64,000 bases of DNA from DATCHW01 sp036508135. GTDB taxonomy: Bacteria > Bacteroidota > Ignavibacteria > Tepidaquicellales > Tepidaquicellaceae. The stretch lies in assembly GCA_036508135.1 (NCBI GenBank), contig DATCHW010000305.1, positions 62,001 to 126,000 of the forward strand, in the 5' to 3' direction. The notes under the pieces are model-generated. The model did no database searches, was not told where the DNA came from, and saw only the letters and a program-made list of their open reading frames with translations. This document shows, piece after piece, positions 54,300 through 63,404 of the stretch (the stretch's first letter is position 1; each line of letters opens with the position of its first letter). The translations under genes were made by a program, and so were the position numbers.

Positions 54300-55952
54300 T
54301 TAAATCTGTAAACCTTTTGAACCTAATGTGTCGTAATCAATTCCTTTTTTCTCAAGAACTTTTATGCATAATTCAGTGAATACCTCTTCTGAATTTTCAA
54401 AAAGGAAATCGTGACCCATCACTTTTGCAAGAAGTTTGAATATTTTCCAGGTTGGTCTTGCATTAAATTTTGTCCCGTGAGTCCATCTGTCATTGTGAGC
54501 ACCGAATTTATCAAGCCGGGATAATTCAAATTCGCCGATAAGCCGCTCCTTTTCAAGTGTTGCCACCGAGGGTTTTATTCTCTGTATCCTGTTATTGAAA
54601 TTAACAAACGTTCCGTTTATTTCAGCATAAGAGGATTCTGAAAATATCACATTTGAATACGGATAGAAACCATTTTTTGTGTGCTGGTGCTGAATAACAA
54701 AATCTATTTTTTTTGTAAGTTCTTTGAAATCAGGAAACTTCGAAAAATCCTCGTTTATTATATAGAGGAAATGATACTTGCCGTCTTTAAGGTCGTTTTT
54801 ATCATTCTCATTGTAAGGTCTGATACCCAGAAGTTTTAAGCCGTTGGTATTGGGAGTTTTGTCGGCTTTTTTCAGAATATTATCTTCAAAACTTTCATCG
54901 ATACAAGGGATATAAATAATGTTATCACTTTTGAAAACCTTATTTGCAAACTTCTTTAAAGCATAATTATCTTCGAGTGTGGAATATGGCGATGCAACGA
55001 AAAGAATTTCTTTATCTTTATTAATTAATTTATATAATGCTTTGGATATTGCTTCATCCCAATCAACTTCAATAATTTCCTCTTTCTTGTTATCTTCCGG
55101 GTCAAGTTTAATCATAGGAGATTTTATTCTTGATTTCCCGTCATTTACAAATTTATAAGTATTCAGTCTTCCGTAATCGCAGAGCCAGTAATCATTTACA
55201 TCCGGATTTTCCCTTGGCTCAATTCTCAGAATCTCATTATTTCTTACACCGACGATTGTATTGCAACCTCTTGAGCAGCCAATACAGATACCATCGGTGA
55301 AGGACATTTCCCAGACCCGTGATTTAAACCTGAAATTTCTTGAAGTCAATGCACCAACGGGACAAATCTCTATCACGTTCATAGAATAAGGGTTATCTAG
55401 TTGCTTTCCCGGGAAGGTTTCTATTGTAACATTCTCTCCCCTCTGTACAAATGTAAGCTGCGGTTCTTTTGCGATTTCTTCACAGAACCTTATGCACCGT
55501 GAGCAGCTTATGCATCTTTCCCGGTCAAACATTACATTCGGACCCAGTTCTATTCTCTTATTCTTGTGATTTTTTTCTTCATCGAAGCGGGATTTACCGA
55601 TACTATACTTATAAGCATAATCCTGAAGTTTGCATTCCCCTGCTTCATCGCAGATGGGGCAATCGAGCGGATGATTTATAAGAAGAAATTCCATCACTGC
55701 ATTCTGAGCGGTGACAGTTTTTTCCGATTTTGTATGAATCACCATACCATCCGAAGCAAGCGTGGAACATGCAATAGCCAGCTTTGGAAGTTCTTCGATT
55801 TCCACGAGGCATATTCTGCAGTTACCCGAAACAGATAATCCCGGATGCCAGCAGAAGTTTGGAATATCTATACCATTATTCGTAGCGACCTGAATTACAG
55901 TCTGTCCCGGTTTGAATTCAAGTTCTTTTCCGTCAATAATTATTTTAGGCAT
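54300..55952 (-). CDS. nuoG: NADH-quinone oxidoreductase subunit G-like Fe-S protein
   Basis: A 550-residue Fe-S subunit of complex I-type enzymes. The [2Fe-2S] domain has NFCWHPGLSVSGNCRICLVE and IACSTL. The His/Cys cluster segment HPLDCPICDEAGECKLQD follows, then CISCSRCIRFCEE with CPVGAL and, in the molybdopterin-type domain, CIGCSRGCNTIVGVR. Length is short compared with the 700-900 residues of many NuoG, with a reduced C-terminal part. No other nuo gene is here, although complex I genes usually cluster; it sits between rng and a hydrolase gene. Confidence 0.93.
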   Translation of the reverse strand: MPKIIIDGKELEFKPGQTVIQVATNNGIDIPNFCWHPGLSVSGNCRICLVEIEELPKLAIACSTLASDGMVIHTKSEKTVTAQNAVMEFLLINHPLDCPICDEAGECKLQDYAYKYSIGKSRFDEEKNHKNKRIELGPNVMFDRERCISCSRCIRFCEEIAKEPQLTFVQRGENVTIETFPGKQLDNPYSMNVIEICPVGALTSRNFRFKSRVWEMSFTDGICIGCSRGCNTIVGVRNNEILRIEPRENPDVNDYWLCDYGRLNTYKFVNDGKSRIKSPMIKLDPEDNKKEEIIEVDWDEAISKALYKLINKDKEILFVASPYSTLEDNYALKKFANKVFKSDNIIYIPCIDESFEDNILKKADKTPNTNGLKLLGIRPYNENDKNDLKDGKYHFLYIINEDFSKFPDFKELTKKIDFVIQHQHTKNGFYPYSNVIFSESSYAEINGTFVNFNNRIQRIKPSVATLEKERLIGEFELSRLDKFGAHNDRWTHGTKFNARPTWKIFKLLAKVMGHDFLFENSEEVFTELCIKVLEKKGIDYDTLGSKGLQI

Positions 55953-55973
55953 AGAAAAATTTTATTTTAAATA

Positions 55974-57536
55974 TTATACATTATAATCCTGCGTAATATC
56001 TGTCCTATCTTTGCCTGATAGAAATTTAAACTCGTCCAGAGACATAGTGTCGTCGGTTTCAATACTAATAAAAATAAAGTATTTAAAAAATAACTTAATT
56101 TTATTATTTGTGTATCCGCTAAAGAGATGCGATTTCTGTATCGGATTAATTACAAGTGTTAAAAATCTGCTGTTCTTGTCTGATTTGTAGCGGGTAATCC
56201 AGCGCTCAATTTCTTTCACAAAGCTTGCTTTTGATTGGACCCGTCCCGTGCCATTGCACATCGGGCAGTTATCAGTTACACGCTGCAATATGCTTTGCCT
56301 TATACGCTGCCTTGTAATCTGGATAATACCGAAATCACTCATTGGCAGTACTGTTACCTTTGCACGGTCTTTCCTGAATTCTTTGCGCATCTCGTCGTAC
56401 AATTTCCTTTTATTTGGTTCGTCATACAGATCAATGAAATCAACGACAATTATCCCGCCGATATCCCTTAACCGGAGCTGCCGGACCACTTCCCGGGCGG
56501 CGTCAAAGTTTATTTTCAGCGAATTCATTTCCTGGTCTTTCAGCTTTGCGTATTTCCCGCTGTTGACGTCAATAACCGTCATTGCTTCGGTGGTTTCTAT
56601 AATGATATATCCTGAGTTTTTCAGGGAAACTCTTTTCTCGAGACTTTCATCAATCTGCTTTTCTATATCATACGCATCAAATATAGGTTTTGACTGATTG
56701 TAAAGCTGAACTTTATCTGCTTTATCCGGAGATGTGGTTTCCACATAGTTACGGATTTCCTTGTACAGTTTTTTGGAATTTACAACAATTTTGCTAACGT
56801 CATCTCTGAACATATCGCGGATAACGGAGGATGTTGTAGAAACGTCCTTAAAAAGAAGTACAGGTGCTTTCAAAGTCTTCATTTTTTCCTGTATCTGATT
56901 CCATTTCATAATCAGGTTGTTGAAATCATCGAGTATCAGACTCTCATCCACTCCTGAGGCTACGGTTCTCACAATTACGCCGAGATCTTTCGGTTTTACC
57001 GATCTGACAATATTCTTCAGGCGTCTTTTTTCTTTGAAGTTGTATATTTTTTTGGAAGTTCCGATGCGTTTATTGAACGGCATTAACACCAGATATCTTC
57101 CCGGAATGGAAACTTTGGAAGTAACCCTTAAACCTTTTTTCCCGACTCTTTCTTTTGTTATTTGGACTATGATATCCTGATTGGGTACGAGTTTTGAAGG
57201 GTCGAACCTGTCCCTGTAATCATTTTTGGAAGAAACTTCATCTTCATCATCGTCCTCTTCTTCAACGTCCGAATCATCTCCGATAATTGCGGCATATTCA
57301 TCAAAGGAATTATCGATGTCTGAAAAGTGCAGGAATGCATCCTGTGCAAAACCGAGATTGATAAACACGGCTTTTATCCCGACCTTCACGCGGGCTACTT
57401 TGCCGAGATAAATATCCCCGACGTTTCTGTCCTGGTCAGGGCTTTCGACAAAAAGCTCGGCAAGCTTTCCGTCTTCTGTAATTGCAACTCTTACTTCGTT
57501 AGAAGTGGAATTGATCAGTATTTCTTTTTTCATCAA
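55974..57536 (-). CDS. rng: Ribonuclease E/G
   Basis: A 520-residue endoribonuclease that cuts single-stranded RNA in rRNA maturation and mRNA decay. The S1 domain at 35-120 contains an added acidic run (residues about 88-100, DVEEEDDDEDE). The RNase core has ETTEAMTVIDVNSGKY and the catalytic Asp pair in GGIIVVDFIDLYDEP. The zinc-link cysteines are in NCPMCNGTGRVQS. It follows rho by 27 bases. Confidence 0.94.
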   Translation of the reverse strand: MMKKEILINSTSNEVRVAITEDGKLAELFVESPDQDRNVGDIYLGKVARVKVGIKAVFINLGFAQDAFLHFSDIDNSFDEYAAIIGDDSDVEEEDDDEDEVSSKNDYRDRFDPSKLVPNQDIIVQITKERVGKKGLRVTSKVSIPGRYLVLMPFNKRIGTSKKIYNFKEKRRLKNIVRSVKPKDLGVIVRTVASGVDESLILDDFNNLIMKWNQIQEKMKTLKAPVLLFKDVSTTSSVIRDMFRDDVSKIVVNSKKLYKEIRNYVETTSPDKADKVQLYNQSKPIFDAYDIEKQIDESLEKRVSLKNSGYIIIETTEAMTVIDVNSGKYAKLKDQEMNSLKINFDAAREVVRQLRLRDIGGIIVVDFIDLYDEPNKRKLYDEMRKEFRKDRAKVTVLPMSDFGIIQITRQRIRQSILQRVTDNCPMCNGTGRVQSKASFVKEIERWITRYKSDKNSRFLTLVINPIQKSHLFSGYTNNKIKLFFKYFIFISIETDDTMSLDEFKFLSGKDRTDITQDYNV

Positions 57537-57563
57537 AAATCATATTTATGGTTCATTATTTTC

Positions 57564-58988
57564 TTACGAGTTCATAGAAGCCATAAATTCACGGTTTGAT
57601 TTTGTACCGCGCATTTTATCGAGGAGGAATTCCATTGCCTCAATCGGATTGTAATCCGAAAGAAGTTTTCTAAGAAGGAATACTCTGTTAAGTACATCTC
57701 CATCAAGCAGCAGTTCTTCTTTTCTCGTGCCGGACCTGTTCAGGTCGATTGCAGGGAAAATTCTTCTGTCCGAAAGCCTTCTGTCGAGAATGATTTCCGA
57801 ATTACCGGTACCTTTGAATTCTTCAAAGATAACTTCGTCCATTCTGCTTCCGGTTTCGATCAATGCTGTCGCTATGATAGTTAAGCTGCCGCCTTCGTCA
57901 ATATTTCTTGCGGCGCCAAAAAATCTTTTTGGTTTGTGCAGTGCATTTGCATCTACACCACCCGATAAAATCTTTCCGCTGTGCGGAATCACGGTGTTAT
58001 GTGCCCGTGCGAGACGTGTGATACTATCAAGTAGTATTACCACATCCTTTTTAGCTTCTGTTAATCTTTTTGCTTTTTGTAATACCATCTCTGATACCTG
58101 TACGTGCCTTTCCGGCGGTTCATCAAACGTAGAACTGATAACTTCAGCCCTTACGTTACGCTCCATATCCGTTACCTCTTCAGGTCTTTCGTCTATGAGC
58201 AGAACTATCAGGTGTACTTCAGGATGGTTTCTTGTAATACTGTTTGCTATCGTCTGCAGTATTATGGTTTTTCCGCTCTTCGGCGGAGATACTATTAAAC
58301 CTCTTTGTCCTTTACCCACAGGTGTAAACAGATCCATTATCCTCATCCCGTATTCGGTAGGGTATGATTCTAATGTGAATTTTTCAGTCGGGTATAAAGG
58401 CGTGAGGTTATCAAACAAAATTCTATCCCTGATCGTATCCGGATCTTCAAAATTTACTTCCTCTACTTTTAATAAGGCATAAAATCTTTCGCCTTCTTTT
58501 GGTGGTCTCACCTGTCCGCTTACATAATCTCCAGTTCTTAGAAGGAACTTTTTAATTTGTGAAGGCGATACGTAGATATCGTCTGTAGAAGGGAGATAAT
58601 TGTAATCTGCGGAGCGTAAAAATCCATATCCGTCCGGAAGTGTCTCAAGTACGCCGGCGGCAAATGCGAGCCCGTCTTTTTGAGTCTGGGCTTCGAATAT
58701 TTTTAATATAAGTTCCTGTTTCTTTAAATCGCTGTATCCTGTTAGCTTCAATGCTTTTGCAATTTCTATAAGGTCAACCACTTTTTTGGATTTAAGAACT
58801 TCCATATTAGAAGCATCTTTATCATGGCTTGTGCTCTTGTGTTGGACCGGTTCTTTTGGCGGCGGCTCTAAATAGGGCTTATCTTTTTTATCGTAATCTT
58901 TTTTGTATGATTGTTTTTTATCGGATTCTTTCGGTTCAGACTCTTTTTTTACGAAGTCTTTCTTTTCGACTTCCTTTTTTTCGTCCAT
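57564..58988 (-). CDS. rho: Transcription termination factor Rho
   Basis: A 474-residue hexameric RNA helicase. ATG 58988 (MDEKKEVEKKDF) was chosen over TTG 59015 because an AAGGA lies just upstream of it. The first 70 residues are a Lys/Glu/Asp/Pro-rich, probably disordered extension, then a SAP-like helix region (VVDLIEIAKALKLTGYSDLKKQELILK), the cold-shock-like RNA-binding domain (FLRSADYNYLPSTDDIYVSPSQI), the P-loop SPPKSGKT and Walker B VVILLDSITRLARA. The Q-loop and R-loop residues (GGVDANALHKPKRFFGAARN) are intact. Confidence 0.96.
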   Translation of the reverse strand: MDEKKEVEKKDFVKKESEPKESDKKQSYKKDYDKKDKPYLEPPPKEPVQHKSTSHDKDASNMEVLKSKKVVDLIEIAKALKLTGYSDLKKQELILKIFEAQTQKDGLAFAAGVLETLPDGYGFLRSADYNYLPSTDDIYVSPSQIKKFLLRTGDYVSGQVRPPKEGERFYALLKVEEVNFEDPDTIRDRILFDNLTPLYPTEKFTLESYPTEYGMRIMDLFTPVGKGQRGLIVSPPKSGKTIILQTIANSITRNHPEVHLIVLLIDERPEEVTDMERNVRAEVISSTFDEPPERHVQVSEMVLQKAKRLTEAKKDVVILLDSITRLARAHNTVIPHSGKILSGGVDANALHKPKRFFGAARNIDEGGSLTIIATALIETGSRMDEVIFEEFKGTGNSEIILDRRLSDRRIFPAIDLNRSGTRKEELLLDGDVLNRVFLLRKLLSDYNPIEAMEFLLDKMRGTKSNREFMASMNS

Positions 58989-59196
58989 TGTGTTTTCCTT
59001 TTTTTTTGGTGCCAATTCTTTGATGTGTTATTTAATGGTTTTTAAAAATTGTTTCGCAATTAGTTAAGTTCTATATGTTTATTATGTTTAACTATTTCAC
59101 TAATTACCTGAAGTTTATAACAGGCGTGTTAAACGATGCATGATAATCTATTATAAATGTTGATAAGTTTCAAGTGATAAATGAAATTTTTAATTT

Positions 59197-59748
59197 TCAA
59201 TTAAGTTCAAGTAAAACATACATTAAAAGGGTCAAAGTGAAACCGTCTTTTATTTCTCTACGTTTTATCATTTCCTTAATATACTCTTTTTTGAACCATT
59301 TTGTTTCGAGAATCTCGTTCGTATCCGTATGGTCAGAGATTTGTTTTACTTCTTTAATGTGGTAGCAGTGAAAAATTTGATTACTGCACCCAATCACCGG
59401 ATAGTAATTTCCGAGATATATTAAATTACTTTTTTCGGCTTCGCATCCTGCTTCTTCTTTCAATTCCTGGATTATACAATCGGAGTGATGCTGTCCGGGA
59501 GGGACTGTCCCCGCAGGCACTTCCCATCCGGTAAAATCCGGAACATACCTGTAACTTTTTACAAGTATTATTTCACCTTTATCATTTTCTGCAACTGCAC
59601 CAACTCCGGCTCTGTAAAAATCCAGTGCTTCAAATTCAATTTGCTTTCCGTCGGGCAATATTATCTGGTCTATATTCAGATTTATCCAGTTACCTCTGAA
59701 TCCGGGCTTCGTTTCAATCACTTTCCAGTGTTTTTTATCGTTTTTCAT
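59197..59748 (-). CDS. Nudix hydrolase, ADP-ribose-pyrophosphatase-like, altered box
   Basis: A 183-residue Nudix-fold protein. The box starts at Gly80 and ends with ELKEEAG (95-101), so the key metal-binding Glu98 and Glu99 remain. Two usual positions differ: Gln86 for Glu and Gln94 for Arg. The rest resembles ADP-ribose pyrophosphatases (YRYVPDFTGWEVPAG). It follows icd by 11 bases on the same strand. Activity is probable but substrate open. Confidence 0.88.
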   Translation of the reverse strand: MKNDKKHWKVIETKPGFRGNWINLNIDQIILPDGKQIEFEALDFYRAGVGAVAENDKGEIILVKSYRYVPDFTGWEVPAGTVPPGQHHSDCIIQELKEEAGCEAEKSNLIYLGNYYPVIGCSNQIFHCYHIKEVKQISDHTDTNEILETKWFKKEYIKEMIKRREIKDGFTLTLLMYVLLELN

Positions 59749-59759
59749 TATTATCTAAA

Positions 59760-61100
59760 TCAGTTGTTAAATGTAAAATTCTCTATTATATGCTTTCCGA
59801 ATTCTGAGCAGGTTATCTTTGTAGAGCCGAATATCTGATGTGCAAAGTCTGCAGTAACATATTTACTCTTTATTGATTTTCTCAAACCTCTTTCAATCAG
59901 TTTTGCCGCTTCCTTCCAGCCCATATATTCGAGCATCATTTTTGCGGATAGAATAAGTGATGAGGGATTTGCAATATCCATACCTGCGATTGTCGGCGCC
60001 GTACCGTGTGTGGCTTCAAATACTGCGTGTCCTGTAACGAAATTAATATTTGCACCAGGAGCTATTCCTATTCCGCCCACCTGTGCAGCGATTGCATCAG
60101 AAAGATAATCTCCGTTCAGATTCTCAGTTGCTATCACATCGAAATCTTCAGGATATAAAAGAACAAGCTGAAGTGCATTATCTGCAATTGAATCTTTTAT
60201 TATCAGTTTATTTTCGGCAATAGCTTTTTCCTTTGCGTTATCGGCAGCATCCTTGCCTTCTGATTCCTTTATTTTCGCCCATCCCTGCATAGTGAATACT
60301 TTATCTCCGAACATTTTTTCTGCCGTTTCATAACACCAGGCTGAAAATGCTCCCGAAGTGAATTTCATAATATTGCCTTTGTGAACAATTGTTATAGATT
60401 TCCGTTTATTCTCGAGTGCATATTTTATTGCAGCCAGCATCAATCTTTGTGTTCCTGTCTTTGAAATTACTTTAATGCCGACTCCGACAAGAGTATCCTC
60501 TTCTTCGGGGAAGCCTGCCATTTTCAAAAACTCGTTTGATTTTTCTTTTGTTCCGAATCTTATCTTTTCGAATTCCTTAGGGAACTCTTTTTCAATAAAA
60601 CCCAGTACCTTTTTATTATCATCCGTACCTGCCTTGAATTCTATTCCTGTATAAATATCTTCTGTATTTTCCCTGAAAACCACCATATTCACTTTATCGG
60701 GTCTTCGCATAGGCGTTTCAATACCGCCGTAATATTTCACGGGTCTGAGGCAGACATATAAATCGAGGATTTGCCTTATAGTGACATTAAGCGAGCGGAT
60801 ACCTCCGCCGATGGGGGTAGTAAGTGGACCTTTAAGTCCTATATGGTATTCAGAAAAAGCCGCAACGGTTTCCCCGGGAAGCCATGTGTTGAATATTTTA
60901 AAAGCTTTTTCACCTGCAAAAACTTCGAACCATTCTATTTTTCTTTTTCCGTCATAAGCTTTATGGACTGCCGCATCAATCACTGCCTGTGCAGGTTTCC
61001 ATATATCGGCACCGATACCATCTCCTTCAATAAAGGGTATTGCAGGATTATCCGGAACAATCAATTTCGCATCCGCAACTGTCACTTTTTCACCGCGCAT
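59760..61100 (-). CDS. icd: Isocitrate dehydrogenase, probably NAD-dependent
   Basis: A 446-residue TCA-cycle enzyme that makes 2-oxoglutarate from isocitrate. Substrate site: GPLTTPIGGGIRSLNVTIRQ, with the Ser of E. coli-type phosphorylation. Cofactor region: HGTAPTIAGMDIANPSS and VTADFAHQIFG. Compared with the E. coli enzyme as I recall it (Lys344, Tyr345, Val351, Tyr391, Arg395), the residues are Thr, Ile, Ala, Ala and His. Loss of all NADP-contacting side chains predicts NAD preference. Starts at ATG 61100. Confidence 0.94.
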   Translation of the reverse strand: MRGEKVTVADAKLIVPDNPAIPFIEGDGIGADIWKPAQAVIDAAVHKAYDGKRKIEWFEVFAGEKAFKIFNTWLPGETVAAFSEYHIGLKGPLTTPIGGGIRSLNVTIRQILDLYVCLRPVKYYGGIETPMRRPDKVNMVVFRENTEDIYTGIEFKAGTDDNKKVLGFIEKEFPKEFEKIRFGTKEKSNEFLKMAGFPEEEDTLVGVGIKVISKTGTQRLMLAAIKYALENKRKSITIVHKGNIMKFTSGAFSAWCYETAEKMFGDKVFTMQGWAKIKESEGKDAADNAKEKAIAENKLIIKDSIADNALQLVLLYPEDFDVIATENLNGDYLSDAIAAQVGGIGIAPGANINFVTGHAVFEATHGTAPTIAGMDIANPSSLILSAKMMLEYMGWKEAAKLIERGLRKSIKSKYVTADFAHQIFGSTKITCSEFGKHIIENFTFNN

Positions 61101-61591
61101 AAAATATATTCAAATTGGATTTTTAATAAGGTATCAATTTATCTAATAAAACAAAAGAAAAACATATAAAATTTAATATAGTAATCTAATCTCCTGATAT
61201 AAATTCCCCCCTTAGAAAAGGGGGATTAAAGGGGGTTGTTATTTCTCCTCTGTTTATGAATCTCCCAGCCTGTCCCTAGCCCTCGGGAGGAGATAACATT
61301 CACTCCCCATTCAAGGGAGGGATTAAGGGTGAGGTGGATCTGAAATATTCCCACTTTTTTCAAAGGGGGGACCTGGGGGTTTCTTCTCCCCTTCTTGTCA
61401 TTCCAGCCTCCAAGCTGGAATCCATTTCCCATGTTGTTCTTCCTCACTCTCTCACTTCTTCACTTCCTCACTTCTTCACTTATTTACTTTTCTCCCTATT
61501 CGTCCGGAACAAACAGTAGAAAAATCCGTAAATAAAATTAAAAAAAGAAATTAATAATAAACAATTTCATAAAAATAAATTTTATAAAGCT
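61101..61591. repeat. Repeat-bearing spacer upstream of icd
   Basis: 491 bases without a gene. It holds CCCCCCTTAGAAAAGGGGG (61206-61224), CCCTCGGGAGG, a TCCCTT/AAGGGA-type stem around 61300-61330, and a CTCACTTCTTCACTT microsatellite near 61445-61490. The text matches spacers at 3.9, 18.2 and 39.7 kb. The icd promoter must lie near 61101-61200, which is AT-rich. Confidence 0.65.
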
Positions 61592-62227
61592 ATGAACAGG
61601 ATAAAGTACTCTTTAATTTTCATATCAGCTTCGCTGATATTTCTGGTTTCAGGATGCGGAGTTCTTCCGCCGCCGTTTTTTTTCAATAGTTATCACCATT
61701 CCGACAGGCATAGAGACAGGGAGGACAGGAAGGTTCATATTAATTCAGGAGAAAAATTTCACGAAAAACTTCAAAGCAAAATTCACGATAAGCTTGAAAA
61801 AATGAAAATCAAAATTATGAACAAAAATGATTCTCTCGGTGATAAAATGAACCGGATGCATGACAGGCTTGAGCATATGCATATCAAGATAGATTCATTG
61901 AACAAAGAATTAATTATTTTGAACGATTCATTTCCATCTGACATGAATATTGAAATCAATCTGGATAAACTGGATGAAACAATTAATTCTTCATTAGAAG
62001 ATCTTGATAAAGAGATTGAACTATCCGTAAACGGCTCTCTGGTGCATCTGGAAGACATGGATATTGATGATAAGGATATGGAAGATTTTGATATTAATCA
62101 TGATAGTTTTGACATTAAATTTGAAAAAATTGATGGTGATAAAGTCATGATAATAAAATATTTTGATGAGGATTTGCAAGAATGGAAAGAAATAAAGATA
62201 AACATGCCCCGTATAAAAAGTGAGTAG
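61592..62227 (+). CDS. Coiled-coil lipoprotein of unknown function
   Basis: A 211-residue envelope protein. Lipobox is VSGC. After a His/Arg/Asp-rich part (SYHHSDRHRDREDRK) comes a helical region about 50-115 with heptads (EKLQSKIHDKLEKMKIKIMN), then an acidic stretch with repeated MD and ED pairs around 145-175. No family name. Monocistronic. The acidic and His clusters might bind metal, but that is speculation. Confidence 0.75.
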   Translation: MNRIKYSLIFISASLIFLVSGCGVLPPPFFFNSYHHSDRHRDREDRKVHINSGEKFHEKLQSKIHDKLEKMKIKIMNKNDSLGDKMNRMHDRLEHMHIKIDSLNKELIILNDSFPSDMNIEINLDKLDETINSSLEDLDKEIELSVNGSLVHLEDMDIDDKDMEDFDINHDSFDIKFEKIDGDKVMIIKYFDEDLQEWKEIKINMPRIKSE

Positions 62228-62484
62228 TCCCGATTCTCGGGTTCATCGGGGGGATCTACGCTGCGCTCCGATAAGTAGTGAGTGGTGCACCCCTTGTCCC
62301 TATGCTTGCCCACCATGGTGTGGCTCCAGCGTGGGGACGTTTTTTATTCTTTCCCTCGTTACAATGGTCTACCGTTGTAACGCGTTTTTCAATCATCCTC
62401 GTTACGAAGGAACACGAAGTACGAACATAAAGATTCCACTCGTCGGTGAACAAGCACGAAGAAAAAATCAACACGGGAAGCAAA
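62228..62484. repeat. Repeat spacer between lipoprotein and toxin-antitoxin genes
   Basis: Contains CCCGATTCTCGGG (62228-62240), the CTCCAGCGTGGGGACG text at 62323-62340, the GTTACAA hairpin (62357-62382), and AACACGAAGTACGAA-type text. No gene was found in the 257 bases. Confidence 0.65.
62357..62382. repeat. GTTACAA hairpin repeat, copy
   Basis: Self-complementary 26-base unit: arms CGTTACAA and TTGTAACG, inner GGT/ACC, centre CT. Differs in one base from the copy at 63906-63931. Confidence 0.88.
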
Positions 62485-62790
62485 TTATAAATTCACACTG
62501 AACGAAATTTTTGTATTCAATGCTGAGAACACTTTTTTTATTGTTCCAATGGTAATGTTTGTAGAACCCTTTTCAAGTTTAGAAATCTGTGCCTTCTTTA
62601 CTCCAATTCTCTGGCCTAGTTTTTCCTGTGTTAGATTATTCTTTAATCGTGCAGTTTTAATTATCTCTCCGAGAATATCCATTTGAAGTTCAAATTCAAA
62701 TCCGTCTCTTTTGGAATCACCAACTTTTCCAATGAATTTGTCTTTTACTTCGTCAAGCGAGTAAATTCGAAGTTTATTTTTAGTTCTCAT
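62485..62790 (-). CDS. XRE-family antitoxin
   Basis: A 101-residue DNA-binding protein. Residues 35-95 form an XRE helix-turn-helix: LKNNLTQEKLGQRIGVKKAQISKLEKGSTNITI. It begins 5 bases after the toxin gene on the same strand, the reverse order (toxin first) typical of HigBA. It should bind and silence the toxin and repress the pair's promoter. The N-terminal part is likely the dimer or toxin-contact region. Confidence 0.9.
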   Translation of the reverse strand: MRTKNKLRIYSLDEVKDKFIGKVGDSKRDGFEFELQMDILGEIIKTARLKNNLTQEKLGQRIGVKKAQISKLEKGSTNITIGTIKKVFSALNTKISFSVNL

Positions 62791-62795
62791 ATTAA

Positions 62796-63128
62796 TTATT
62801 TTAAAAAATAAATTTTTCTTAAATTTTCTGCTTTAATAATTTCTTTTCCCTGCACTTTGTCTTTCTTTTTTATCAATCCTGTAGCTGCAATAACTAACGT
62901 TTTATTGCTTTCTATTTTGTCCCAGAAAGCTAAAAGCCGGTATTGTAATTTATTAAACTCAGTTCTAAATTCCCAAATTGTTTCGGATAATTTCTTAAAC
63001 AGCTTTGGATCATTCAAATACCTTGATTTATTAACATTGTAAAGTATTTTGTTCCTTGTCTTTTCATCAAGTGTTGATAAAAATTCTATTGCATCTTCAA
63101 GAAATTCTACGTCAAATTTAGCATTCAT
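62796..63128 (-). CDS. HigB/RelE-type toxin (phage Gp49-like)
   Basis: A 110-residue RelE-superfamily protein. Family phrases are FDVEFLEDAIEFLSTLDEKTRNKILYNV, KKLSETIWEFRTEFNKLQYRLLAFW and TLVIAATGLIKKKDKVQGKEI, the HigB/Gp49 type, which cuts mRNA on the ribosome. Basic residues near the end fit RNA binding. It heads the operon with the XRE antitoxin. Confidence 0.9.
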   Translation of the reverse strand: MNAKFDVEFLEDAIEFLSTLDEKTRNKILYNVNKSRYLNDPKLFKKLSETIWEFRTEFNKLQYRLLAFWDKIESNKTLVIAATGLIKKKDKVQGKEIIKAENLRKIYFLK

Positions 63129-63235
63129 TATTCTATAAAATTAACACCATAACTTAATATAAGTTTCCATAAAAGTAAACTCTAAAAAGTAAAATAAATA
63201 TTTTCCCCTCGTTCCTACGCTCCAGCGTGGGGACG

Positions 63236-63332
63236 TATTTAACCCACAGCTGTCCAAAATAAATTTGGAACTTTAATAAATGTTTAATTTTATAAAAAAT
63301 ATTAATCATTTTGGACAGCTGTGTATTTAACC
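63236..63332. mobile_element. MITE-like element with 9-base target duplication
   Basis: A 79-base element (63245-63323) with perfect 16-base terminal inverted repeats CACAGCTGTCCAAAAT / ATTTTGGACAGCTGTG, no coding capacity and an AT-rich centre. It is flanked on both sides by TATTTAACC (63236-63244 and 63324-63332), exactly adjoining the termini, as expected of a 9-base target duplication from transposition. The neighbouring GTTCC...GGGGACG repeat lies just left of the site. No transposase gene in the window matches it. Confidence 0.85.
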
Positions 63333-63404
63333 ATACAGAGAATTATTTTCAGAACTGACATTTTCAAAGAATTTTCATAAATTTAAAAAATTAAAAAAAC
63401 AAAG

